64,000 nucleotides of DNA, from the NCBI GenBank assembly GCA_964421815.1, contig CAYQYT010000001.1, positions 251,642 to 315,641 on the forward strand, given 5' to 3'. Shown piece after piece: positions 51,772 through 62,400 of the stretch (within the stretch, counting starts at the first letter, position 1; every line of letters starts with the position of its first letter). The DNA is from DTU089 sp964421815. Lineage in GTDB: Bacteria > Bacillota > Clostridia > Oscillospirales > Acutalibacteraceae. Both the position numbers and the translations under genes were made by a program. The notes below the pieces were generated by a model. The model did not search any database and was not told the DNA's origin. It saw nothing but the letters and a program-made list of their open reading frames with translations.

Positions 51772-53451
51772 ATGCCTAACTGTTTAACGCTAAAAAAATC
51801 CAACTGTAAAAACTGCTATAAATGTATTCGCCATTGTCCCGTAAAGGCAATTCGTTTTTCGGGAAACCAGGCGCATATTATAGGCAATGAATGTATTCTT
51901 TGCGGTCAATGTTTTGTTGTCTGCCCGCAGAATGCAAAGGAAATTGTGGATGAAACCGAAAAGGTAAAGGTGTTTTTACAGGCGAGGGAAAAGGTTATAG
52001 TAAGTCTTGCGCCCTCCTTTGTTGCCAACTATGACGGAATGGGCATAAACTCAATGAGAAAAGCCCTGAAAAAATTGGGCTTTTACGATGTTGAGGAAAC
52101 TGCAATCGGTGCAACAATAGTTAAGAATGAATATGAAAGAATGTTAAAGGATGAGGAAAGAGATATTGTTATTTCCTCATGTTGTCATTCAATAAACTTG
52201 CTCATTCAGAAGTATTTTCCCGCAGAGCTTGAATACCTTGCGGATGTTATTTCACCCATGCAGGCACATTGTTTGGACATTAAAAAGCGTTATCCGGATG
52301 CAAAAACCGTATTTATCGGTCCCTGTGTTGCCAAAAAGGATGAGGCAGAGCATTACGAGGGTATAGTGGATGCAGTTCTCACCTTTGAGGAACTTACAAA
52401 TTGGATGAAAGCCGAAAATATTGAACCGGAAGCCGAAGCGGACAACGACGCTTTCAGCCGTGCCAGATTTTTCCCAACCACCGGCGGAATTCTCAAAACA
52501 ATGGTACAGGATGCTCCCGGTTATACATACCTTGCCCTTGACGGTGTTGAAAACTGTATTGCCGCTTTGAAAGATATTGAAAGCGGAAATATTCACAAGT
52601 GCTTTATTGAAATGTCCGCTTGTGTGGGCAGTTGTATGGGCGGTCCTGTTATGGAAAAATATCACCATACAGAAACTGTTAAGGATTATATTGCCATTGC
52701 AAATTATGCGGGGGACAAGGATTTTGTTGTTTCCCGGCCCAAGGCGGCAGAATTGAAAAAGCAGTTTGAATATATTGAACACAGATATCCACAACCCTCG
52801 GACAGCGAGATAAACAGCGTTCTTCGTCAAATGGGCAAATTCAAGCCCTCCCAAGAACTGAACTGCGGCTCCTGCGGTTATAATACCTGCCGTGAAAAAG
52901 CCATTGCAATTTGTCAGGGCAAGGCTGAGATATCAATGTGTTTGCCCTTCTTAAAAGACAAGGCGGAGAGTTTTTCCGATACCATTGTTAACAGTTCACC
53001 CAACGGACTTATTGTGCTTAATGAGAACCTGGAAGTTCAGCAAATCAATGCCGCCGCAAGAAATATTATGAATATACGTTATGCATCCGATATTCTCGGT
53101 GATAATGTAATAAGAATTCTCGATCCTGCAGTTTTTGAAAATGTTTTGAAAACGGGACGTGGAGTGAGCAATCAGCGAGTATATCTTGCCGAGTACAAAA
53201 GATATGTTGAACAGACTGTTGTTTATGACAGGGATTCCCATCTTTTAATCGGCATTATGAGGGATGTAACCGCCGAGGAAGAACAGCGAGAAAGAAAAGA
53301 AAGTATCAGCCGTCAGACTGTTGAAGTTGCCGATAAGGTTGTGGATAAGCAGATGCGTATTGTTCAGGAAATTGCATCCCTCCTGGGTGAAACCGCGGCT
53401 GAAACAAAAATCGCGCTTGCAAAGTTAAAGGAGTCGATTTCCGATGAATGA
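51772..53451 (+). CDS. Sensory-type [FeFe]-hydrogenase with PAS domain (HydS-like)
   Basis: A 559-residue protein. Two N-terminal [4Fe-4S] motifs (Cys12/15/18/22 and Cys41/44/47/51) lead to the H-cluster domain: L1 SSCCHS (Cys137/138), L2 FIGPCVAKK (Cys185) and L3 EMSACVGSCMGG (Cys284/288). A further Fe-S motif follows (Cys365/368/373/381) and then a PAS domain (about 400-510) with a coiled C-terminus. This order matches group C sensory hydrogenases, thought to sense H2 rather than turn it over quickly. In L1 the usual CCP is CCH, a departure near the active site. It overlaps the phosphatase gene by 8 bases. Confidence 0.93.
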   Translation: MPNCLTLKKSNCKNCYKCIRHCPVKAIRFSGNQAHIIGNECILCGQCFVVCPQNAKEIVDETEKVKVFLQAREKVIVSLAPSFVANYDGMGINSMRKALKKLGFYDVEETAIGATIVKNEYERMLKDEERDIVISSCCHSINLLIQKYFPAELEYLADVISPMQAHCLDIKKRYPDAKTVFIGPCVAKKDEAEHYEGIVDAVLTFEELTNWMKAENIEPEAEADNDAFSRARFFPTTGGILKTMVQDAPGYTYLALDGVENCIAALKDIESGNIHKCFIEMSACVGSCMGGPVMEKYHHTETVKDYIAIANYAGDKDFVVSRPKAAELKKQFEYIEHRYPQPSDSEINSVLRQMGKFKPSQELNCGSCGYNTCREKAIAICQGKAEISMCLPFLKDKAESFSDTIVNSSPNGLIVLNENLEVQQINAAARNIMNIRYASDILGDNVIRILDPAVFENVLKTGRGVSNQRVYLAEYKRYVEQTVVYDRDSHLLIGIMRDVTAEEEQRERKESISRQTVEVADKVVDKQMRIVQEIASLLGETAAETKIALAKLKESISDE

Positions 53452-54616
53452 TTTATGTGCAGATATCGGATACAAAAGCATCAATCATTACGGCGAGCAA
53501 CTTTGCGGTGACCACATAGATATTGTGGAGCCAAGTGAAGATTCAACGGTTGTAGTGCTTTCCGACGGTTTGGGCAGCGGTGTTAAAGCAAGTATTCTTT
53601 CCACACTTACCTCAAAGATTATTTCAACAATGATGGCAGAGGGGCTTTCCCTTGAGGAATGTGTTGAGACCATTGCCGCAACCTTGCCCGTTTGCTCCGT
53701 GAGGGGTGTTGCGTATTCCACCTTTACCATTATTCATTTAATAAATAATGAAACGGCGGAACTGATTCAGTACGACAATCCACACACAATAATAATCCGC
53801 AACGATAAAAATTGGGACTATCCGAAAACGGAAATGAATATCGGCGGGAAGAAGATTTTTAAATCCGTTATTCAACTTCAGGAAAACGATATATTCATTG
53901 CAATGAGTGACGGTTGTCCCCATGCAGGAATAGGTGTTGCCTACAATTTCGGATGGAAACGGGAAGATATTGCAAGTTTTATGGAAACCCTTGCACCTGT
54001 GGGCTACACCGCCAAGAATTTATCAACAATGCTCATAGACGAGTGCGATAAACTCTATGACCACAAGCCCGGTGATGATGCCACCGCCTGCGTTGTGAAA
54101 ATCCGAAAACGAGTTCCCATGAATATGCTTTTCGGACCGCCCTCAAACAGGGATGATGCGGACCGAATGATGAGCCTGTTTTTTTCAAAAGAAGGTAAGC
54201 ATATTATCTGCGGAGGTACCACCTCCACAATAGCCGCAAAGTTTTTGCGTAAGCCCTTGAAACCCTCCCTGGTTTTTGAACACAGCGATGTTCCGCCCAT
54301 TGCGGAAATCGAGGGGGTTGACCTTGTAACAGAGGGTGTTATAACCGTAAACAAGGTTGTTGAATATGCTCAGGATTATCTGGGAGAAAATAAATATTAC
54401 GAGCATTGGAATTTCAAAAAGGACGGCGCTTCCCTTATAAGCCGATTGCTTTTTGAGGAAGCGACTGATATAAACTTCTACGTGGGCAGAGCCATTAACC
54501 CTGCCCATCAGAATCCGGATCTTCCCATAAATTTTAATATTAAAATGAATTTGGTTGAAGAACTTTCAAAATGTTTGAAACAAATGGGTAAACGAATTAA
54601 AGTGAGTTATTTTTAA
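53444..54616 (+). CDS. SpoIIE/PP2C-type serine phosphatase associated with HydS
   Basis: A 390-residue protein. The N-terminal half (about 1-200) is a PP2C/SpoIIE domain with metal-binding Asp residues: VVLSDGLGSGVKAS, FIAMSDGCPHAGIG and the HKPGDDATACVVKI end. The C-terminal half (about 205-390; from NMLFGPPSNRDDADRMMSLFF) is a separate domain I do not recognise, with an IICGGTTSTIAAKFL motif. It overlaps HydS by 8 bases. Group C hydrogenases are known to travel with such phosphatases, so it is the probable output that converts the H2 signal into protein dephosphorylation. The target is unknown. Confidence 0.88.
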   Translation: MNDLCADIGYKSINHYGEQLCGDHIDIVEPSEDSTVVVLSDGLGSGVKASILSTLTSKIISTMMAEGLSLEECVETIAATLPVCSVRGVAYSTFTIIHLINNETAELIQYDNPHTIIIRNDKNWDYPKTEMNIGGKKIFKSVIQLQENDIFIAMSDGCPHAGIGVAYNFGWKREDIASFMETLAPVGYTAKNLSTMLIDECDKLYDHKPGDDATACVVKIRKRVPMNMLFGPPSNRDDADRMMSLFFSKEGKHIICGGTTSTIAAKFLRKPLKPSLVFEHSDVPPIAEIEGVDLVTEGVITVNKVVEYAQDYLGENKYYEHWNFKKDGASLISRLLFEEATDINFYVGRAINPAHQNPDLPINFNIKMNLVEELSKCLKQMGKRIKVSYF

Positions 54617-54625
54617 GGTGGAAAA

Positions 54626-56059
54626 ATGAGTAATATAAGAAAATTTGATACAAAAGTACAGCATCTGAAATATAAGGTTTTAAGAGAGGTGGCTCGGGAA
54701 GCCTGGAATGATACGCTTCTTGAAAATCTCATTGAAATACCGAAAAAAATCGTTCCCGGAAAGACCTCCACAATGCGTTGTTGCGTTTATAAGGAAAGGG
54801 CAATTCTTTCGGAACGTGTGAAAATAGCCATGGGCGGTGACCCTGAGAACCCCAATGTTATCGAGGTTATAGATATCGCTTGTGACGAGTGTCCCGCCGC
54901 AGGTTATGAGGTAACGGATTCCTGCCGCGGCTGTCTTGCCCACAGATGTGAGGATGTCTGCAAAAGGGGAGCCATTTCCTTTGACCATCATCACGTGGCG
55001 CACATTGACAAAACAAAGTGTGTTGAATGCGGACAATGTGCAAAGGTTTGTCCCTATTCCGCAATAATCAACCGCAAAAGACCCTGTCAGATTGCCTGTA
55101 AGGTAAAGGCGATTTCCATTAACGAGGAAAATGCCGCATCAATTAACAATGATAAATGTACCGCTTGCGGTGCCTGTGTGTACCAATGTCCATTCGGAGC
55201 AATTTCCGATAAGTCGTACATACTCAATGTAATCGACCTTATTAAGAAAAGTGAGCAGGGCAGGAGTTATAAACTTTATGCCGTTGTAGCACCCTCAATT
55301 TCAAGTCAGTTTGCCTATGCCAAATTGGGACAGGTAATTTCAGGACTCAAGAAAATGGGCTTCCATACGGTTGTTGAAGCCGCTTTGGGTGCCGATATGG
55401 TGGCAATGTCCGAGGCTAAGGAATTAACGGAAAAAGGCTTTCTGACAAGTTCCTGCTGTCCTGCCTTTGTTTCATATATCAAGTCGAATTTCCCCGATTT
55501 AGTACCCATGATTTCCCACAATCTTTCACCAATGGCGACGATTTCAAAGTACATAAAGGAAACCGACGAAAATGCAAAGACAATTTTCATAGGCCCGTGT
55601 ACCGCAAAGAAAGCGGAAGCACAACTTGAGAGAGTAAAGCCCTATATCGACGCGGTTTTAACCTTTGAAGAACTCCAGGCACTTTTTGACAGCCGCGATA
55701 TTGATATAACAACTCTTGAAGAGGATGTTCTTGATAATGCCTCCTATTTCGGCAGAATTTTTGCCCGAAGCGGCGGTCTTACGGATGCGGTAACCCAGGC
55801 TATAAAAGAACAGAATTTAGAGGACTTTGAATTCAAACCCATCTCCTGCGACGGAATTGAAGAGTGCAGAATCGCCCTTCTCAAAAAGAGCAAAAATGCC
55901 TTGGATGCAAACTTTATTGAGGGGATGGCTTGTGTGGGCGGTTGTATCGGCGGAGCCGGTTGCCTTACCCACGGAGAAAAGAATAAATCCGAGGTTGATA
56001 AATACGGCAGGGAAGCCTTTGAAAAAACAATTTCAGATGCCGTATCAATATTGAAATAA
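54626..56059 (+). CDS. Monomeric [FeFe]-hydrogenase (group B-like)
   Basis: A 477-residue catalytic hydrogenase. The N-terminal half has an unusual number of Cys: pairs at 86/89 and 100/103/108/112, a [4Fe-4S] set at 132/135/138/142, further Cys at 154/158, and another [4Fe-4S] set at 178/181/184/188. The H-cluster motifs follow: L1 TSSCCPA (Cys277/278), L2 FIGPCTAKK (Cys325) and L3 EGMACVGGCIGG (Cys436/440). Unlike HydS it has the normal CCP in L1 and no PAS domain, so it is the likely H2 producer or consumer, using ferredoxin. It begins 9 bases after the phosphatase and ends the operon at a terminator. Confidence 0.93.
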   Translation: MSNIRKFDTKVQHLKYKVLREVAREAWNDTLLENLIEIPKKIVPGKTSTMRCCVYKERAILSERVKIAMGGDPENPNVIEVIDIACDECPAAGYEVTDSCRGCLAHRCEDVCKRGAISFDHHHVAHIDKTKCVECGQCAKVCPYSAIINRKRPCQIACKVKAISINEENAASINNDKCTACGACVYQCPFGAISDKSYILNVIDLIKKSEQGRSYKLYAVVAPSISSQFAYAKLGQVISGLKKMGFHTVVEAALGADMVAMSEAKELTEKGFLTSSCCPAFVSYIKSNFPDLVPMISHNLSPMATISKYIKETDENAKTIFIGPCTAKKAEAQLERVKPYIDAVLTFEELQALFDSRDIDITTLEEDVLDNASYFGRIFARSGGLTDAVTQAIKEQNLEDFEFKPISCDGIEECRIALLKKSKNALDANFIEGMACVGGCIGGAGCLTHGEKNKSEVDKYGREAFEKTISDAVSILK

Positions 56060-56182
56060 TAAAGGTGTTTTATAGGCTTTGCTAAATATTTTAAAGGATT
56101 TTCAAATAAAAGAGGTCTGTAACTTTCCGATTTGACGGATTCAATATTCAAAAATTGCACAAAATGTAGAATAATTTATTGT

Positions 56183-56218
56183 AAAAGAAACCGAATTTTT
56201 GGTTTCTTTTATTTTTTT
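56183..56218 (+). terminator. Terminator of the adhE-hydrogenase unit
   Basis: AAAAGAAACC (56183-56192), GAATTTTT loop, GGTTTCTTTT (56201-56210), then ATTTTTTTG. It is the first strong terminator after adhE. Confidence 0.9.
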
Positions 56219-56277
56219 GTCACAAATGGAAGTTTTTTGTGGATTAAATGTAATATAAGAATTAAGGAGGAGGCAAT

Positions 56278-56355
56278 ATGCGTGATCGGTATAAGGGCAG
56301 CAAAATTTTTAAATGTTCGAAAACAGCGGTAAACATCGGCGAATACGCTTGCTGA
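56278..56355 (+). CDS. 25-residue ORF with perfect Shine-Dalgarno
   Basis: AAGGAGGAGG lies 4-5 bases before ATG 56278; the peptide begins MRDRYKGSKIFKCSKTAV and ends GEYAC then TGA. It is basic with two Cys and lies 47 bases before the RHS gene. It could be a translated leader, a small secreted or regulatory peptide, or the remains of a lost gene. It matches no family I know. Confidence 0.4.
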   Translation: MRDRYKGSKIFKCSKTAVNIGEYAC

Positions 56356-56402
56356 GTTAAATAAGGTGTAGATTTTCAAAATTTATGAAAGGGATGTAAA
56401 TT

Positions 56403-59400
56403 ATGAAAAAGTCAGTAAAGATATTATCATTTGTGTTATCCGTGTTGATTTTTTTCAGTGTGTTTTCAGTTTCAACTCCGGTATTTGCGGCGGAAGTGAA
56501 TGAGTTTACAAGCGAAAGCGAGAAAGAAACCGAAGTTATTGAGAATTCGGAAGAAAACACCGTAATCGGTGAAGTTTCTGAAACAGAATCAACTGATGAA
56601 GCTGAAATTGTTTCGGAAATAGAAGATATGCGTACCGAATACACAAAATATTTCAGAATGTCCGACGGCTCATACATGGCTGCACAGTACGCACAGCCGG
56701 TACACTATGAAGAAGACGACGAGTGGTTGGAATACGACTATTCAATTACCGAGAAAGATAATTTAGGTAATACAGAATTTGTAATTGAAAACTCTGATAG
56801 CGACATATCTTTCCCCGAAGAATTCAAAGAAGACGCTTCTGCTCAAATAGAAGTGTCTGCAAGAGATTACAAACTCAAATTTTCACCTGCGGTTGAAAAC
56901 AGAATGTTTAAAAAGTATAAAGGTGAAATTAAAGACTGTAAAGAATTAAAGTCAAGTAAAATTGCAGAAGAAATCACACAGGGAAATCCGGTTGATGAAA
57001 AAAACGATAAAAATTTAAAAAAACTGAAAATCGGCAATCAAAAGAGCGCTGTTGCATACAGCGAAATTTACAGCAATGTCGATATAGAATATGAAATTTC
57101 TGCAAATCAGATTAAAGAAAGCATAGTTTTAAACAAAAAGCAAAATAAGAATAAATTTGAGTTTGTTGTTGATACGGATGGGCTTTTTCCCAAAAAAGAA
57201 TCCGACGGGTCAATCACTCTTTATGCGGATAAGGAGTGTACCCAAGCGGTTTCATCCATTGCCGCGCCGTATATGTACGATGCTAACGGCGAATATTCCT
57301 ATGATGTAAATATGGAAATCACCGAAAAAAAGGGATTATATATTTTGACTGTTAATGCATCCAACAAATGGTTGAATGACAAAGCAAGGGAATATCCCGT
57401 AGTTATTGACCCGACAATTATTCTGGATGTCGGAAGAGCAAAAACATACGACTGTTATGTTGACAACAGCCAGGCGGGTACATCTTTCCCTTTTGACTAT
57501 TATCTTTATGCCGGCTACAACAGTTTCGGTAAAACAAGAACTTATATAAAATTCGATTTACCCGAGTTGCCCGATAACTGTTCAATAATAACTAATGCAA
57601 GCATCCATTTTTGGCAAAATAGCGTTGATATGGGCGACGGCAGTACCGGTTATTTGAACATTTACAATGTAACGGCAGATTGGTCAAACAACAGAACCGT
57701 TACTTGGAATGCTCAACCAGATTTTGACAGCACTGTTGTTGATTACTGTGAATTTAAAAGCGGTTTTGGCGCAGAATATGTTTTTGATATCACAAAAAGC
57801 GTTAAAGCGTGGTACGAGGGTTCTGCAAACTACGGTTTAATGTTAAAATCGTCAGACGAGACAAAAACAAAAAGAACACAGCTTTTTTCTGCCGAAAATA
57901 CCGGAAACAATGCTTACCCCGTAATTCAGCTTACATACAGAAATAACAAGGGTCTTGAAAGTTATTGGAGTTATTCGAGTTTTTCCAACGGTATAGCAGG
58001 AACGGCACATGTTAACGACTATACGGGTAACCTTGTTTATGAACTCCCCATCCTTTCGAGTATCAGCGAAATTATGCCTTTAACACTTACGGCATATTTT
58101 AATAGCTATTGTGCAAACACAAAGCTATGTGCAGGTAAAAACGGTTCATCAAAAACCACATTCGGTAGGGGCTTTAGGTTGAATATTCAACAAACTGTTT
58201 TGCCCTCATCGGCTTACGGCTTAACAGGTAATGCCGCATCAAATTATCCCTATGTATATACTGATGAGGACGGTACGGAACATTACATTCAAAAAACAAC
58301 CGAAGACGGCGCAACAGTTTACAAGGATGAAGACGGATTAAATTTAACCTTGGAGATTGGCGGGGAGTGTTCGTACCGCATAAAAGACAAGCTCGGCAAT
58401 ATCAAATGGTTTAATTCAAGGGGCAATCTGTTTAAAATCACGGATGCCGATAATAATGAAATACATATATATTTTAAGGCGGCAAACAGCAGTACGGGCG
58501 TTGAGGAAAAAACAAAAATATCCTACATTATTGACGGTGCGGGACATAAATTTACTTTTGAATATAAGCAAAACAGCGACGGTACACCCATAGAATATAT
58601 TGAAAGCATTACGGATGATGCAGGAAGAACCGTGAGTACAGATACTCAATCCGGTCATTTGGAAAAAGTTCATTATTATGACGAGACTTATGTGGAAATT
58701 ATCTATGAGGATACGGACGAGGGATTAATAAATTATGTAACGAGTACTGACGGCTATGCGATAAACTTCGACTATACTTCAAAAGCCACGGGCAGGCGTG
58801 TATCTGCGGTCAAAGAGTACGGACGCAACGGCGATACTTTTTCCAAGGGGCAGAAAGTGACCTTTGACCGTACTCAGTACAATACTACAATTATGCGATC
58901 CTGCGGACTTGACGGATGCCACAATATTGACGACAGTACAAAGGGTGCCGACGACATTGTGACAACAATGCAGTTTGATAACGTGGGACGAACTGTTTCA
59001 CAGCAAGTCAGTTACGGCAGCGGTGGTGAAATCGGTGCCGGTACTTACTCATATACCGAATCGGGCGGTACCTCCGGCTTTAAAAACAGGGTGAGTGAAA
59101 GCGGAGGAACGGAGACATTTGCGGAAAATCTCGTATATAACGGAAACTGTGAGAGTAAAAACTCATGGACATATACGGAGAACAATGACTCTGCCGTAAA
59201 CGGAAGCGGAACGTCAACCACAGCAAGTCAGTATATGGGCAAGGGTTCCCTTAAACTCACAGTAACAAATATCAGTGCGGCCAACGGACGCAACTATTAT
59301 AGGCAGACGGTAAGTACTATAACTCCGGGCAACAGTTACACTTTGTCCGCCTATGTAAAAACGGATGCTCTGACGGCATACAGTTCCACAACAGCAACCG

Positions 59401-62400
59401 GCGCTTTCATACAAGCTATTGCTTATGACAGCAGCGGCAACGCCGTTAGCGACGGTACTGTTAAATCCTCAGTTATCAAGGAGAAAACCTCTACGGAAAT
59501 CAATAACGGTTGGCGCAGGCTTACAGTCACGGTAAAAACCACATCGGATACGGCATATATCAGATGTTATCTTGTTTTGTGCAATGTAACCGGAACCGCA
59601 TATTATGACTGTGTTCAGTTGGAAAACGGAACAAAGGCCACCAACTATAACATGCTTGAAAACGGTAGCTTTGAAAAACATACCTCTTATGCACCCACGT
59701 CATGGACAGCATACGGCGGTTTCAGCGTAAGCACAAGCAGTAGCGGAAACGTTGTAAACGGAAGTTCAAACCTTGACAGGAAAAAAGGCAGTCGGGGCTT
59801 GAGAGTAAACGGAGACGCACAAACCAATTCCGGAATGTATCAAAGCGTTGCGGTTGCGCCCAACGCAAATGACATATATATTGTCAGCGGATGGGGAAAA
59901 GCTTATGCGGTGAATGATACATGGCACGAAAATGCAAAATTTGAAATTGCCGTAAGGGTTTCATACGATTGCAAGGACGCCGCAGGAAATGTAACCACGG
60001 TTCATCAGTACAAGGATTCGGCAAAATTCAATACAACAATTTCGGGTTGGCAGTTTTCTTCCGCGGTAGTTCCTCTTAAATACAAGAGCCCGCAGTCGGG
60101 CTGTACCTATACCCCGAAAAGCATCCTTGTTTTGCCGAAATACTCTTATCAGGAAAACCGTGCATATTTCGACTGTATTCAACTTGTAAAAGACGGAGCT
60201 TCGTGCTATACTTATGATAAGGAAGGCAATCTTGTATCCACGGCCGCAAATTCAGAGCAAAAAGTTAACATGGTATATGACAAAGATAACAATATGACAT
60301 CATATACCGATACCGCAGGGTACAAGACCACAATGGAGTATAATAATCATAATCTTACTCTGACAACCTCTGCAAAAGGGGTATATACACGGTACAACCA
60401 CGACAAAAAGAATAATAAGAAAATAACGGAAATCCGAAATGCTTCAACAACCGATAATGCCACGGCTGCAATCCGCACAGAAACCAAATACAATGGTGTA
60501 AAGACAGCGGACGGAGTAACAATCAAAGCCGGCGCGTATATAACTGCTACCCGTGACCAAAACAACAAAGAAACAACCTATACCCGTGACCACAAAACCG
60601 GAGTACTCACCACGGTTACTGCCCCCCAAAAAACGCCTACTGACCAAAAAGGAACGGAAACAAAGTATTCCTACAGAGACAATAATAGCCGACTTTCCAA
60701 TGTTCAGACAGGAAATACCTCTGTACAATATACCTACAACGACAAAAAACAGCTTAGTAAAATTAACTTCGGCGGTGAAGAATACAGTTTTACTTATGAT
60801 ATTTTCGGAAATGTTGTAAACACAAAGGTCGGCAATCAATCCCTTTCACAAAACACCTACGGAAGTCATAACGGAGTATTAACCGCTACGGAATACGGCA
60901 ACGGGGATAAAAGGCGTTTTGCCTACAATAACCTCGGCCAACTGACGGGAATTTATACAAAGGACGACAGTAACAGCGAGGTTTCGGCATATTCCTGGAA
61001 TTATACACCCTCGGGTTCCCTGCTGTCCCATACCGACTCCGTTAACAATCGCAAATATCTTTACGATTACGATTCGACGGGTCGGCTCATCCGTTCCGAA
61101 ATTAACAATAAGCAAACGGGGGCTAACCTGGGATATATTGAACAGGGGTATGATAAACGGAATAATGTAAATAAGATTGTTTTTTCATTGGGCGGTAAAA
61201 CGCGTGATCAGCGCTATTACTATACTGAAGTTAATCAAAGCGCCAACTCGAAAAAGTATGCAAAAGACAATTTGCCTACAATGTTCTGGATGTATTCAAC
61301 CCGTTACGAAACCTATGAGTATGACAGCATCAACCGACTCACACAGCGTAAGTTTACACTTGACGCACCCCTGTATTACAATTACATATACAAATCCTCA
61401 GGAAGAAACAAAACGGGAGAAACCAAATACCGTACAACGCAGTTGAGTAAAGAGTTTATCGGGGATGATGTTTATGGCTATACCTACGATAGTGTCGGAA
61501 ATATTGTCTCGGTAAGCAAGGGCAGTCGAACAGACGCGGACCCATCTTCTACGGGAGCGGGAGGATTCAGCGCATACCGTTCCTATGAATATGATGATTT
61601 GGGTCAATTAACCCGTGAAAACAACAATACCACCGGCGAAACAAAGGTTTGGAATTATGATTCCATAGGAAACATAGAGTTCGTTTCAACCTACAACTAT
61701 ACCACGGGTGACGTAGGAGCAATAAAAGAAAGTATTGATTACCAATATACCGGAAGTTCAGGTTGGAACAAACTTCTGACTAAGTTGATATTCACGGAGA
61801 ACACATACAATCCGGACGGTAGTTTATCCGGTTCAAGCCAAACAGAAAAAAGCATTACCTACGACAAAATCGGAAATCCCACAAATTATATGGGAGCCAC
61901 CTTGACCTGGAACGGCAGGCAGCTTACAACATATACCAAACAGGGTTTGGGAACGGTAACATATACCTACGATTCCAACGGTTTGAGAACCAAAAAGACG
62001 GTGGGCGGAGTAACAACCGAATACTATTACGCGGGCGACAAGCTTATATACGAAAAGCGTTCCGACGGTACCGAGCTGTATTTTTACTATAACAGCTACG
62101 GCTTACTTTCACGGATAGAGCATAACGGTACAAACTACTATACCGCAACAAATATGAGCGGGGACGTTGTTGCAATTTACCGTCATACCGGTGTTCTTTG
62201 GGCAACCTATGAATACGATGCATGGGGAAATGTAATTTCCGTCAAGGATGCGAACGGTAATGCTATTACAAGTCAGACCCACATTGCAAACATTAACCCC
62301 ATACGTTACAGAGGTTATTACTACGATACCGATACCGAGTTGTATTATCTCCAAAGCAGATACTACAATCCGGAGATTGGCAGGTTTTTGAATGCGGACG

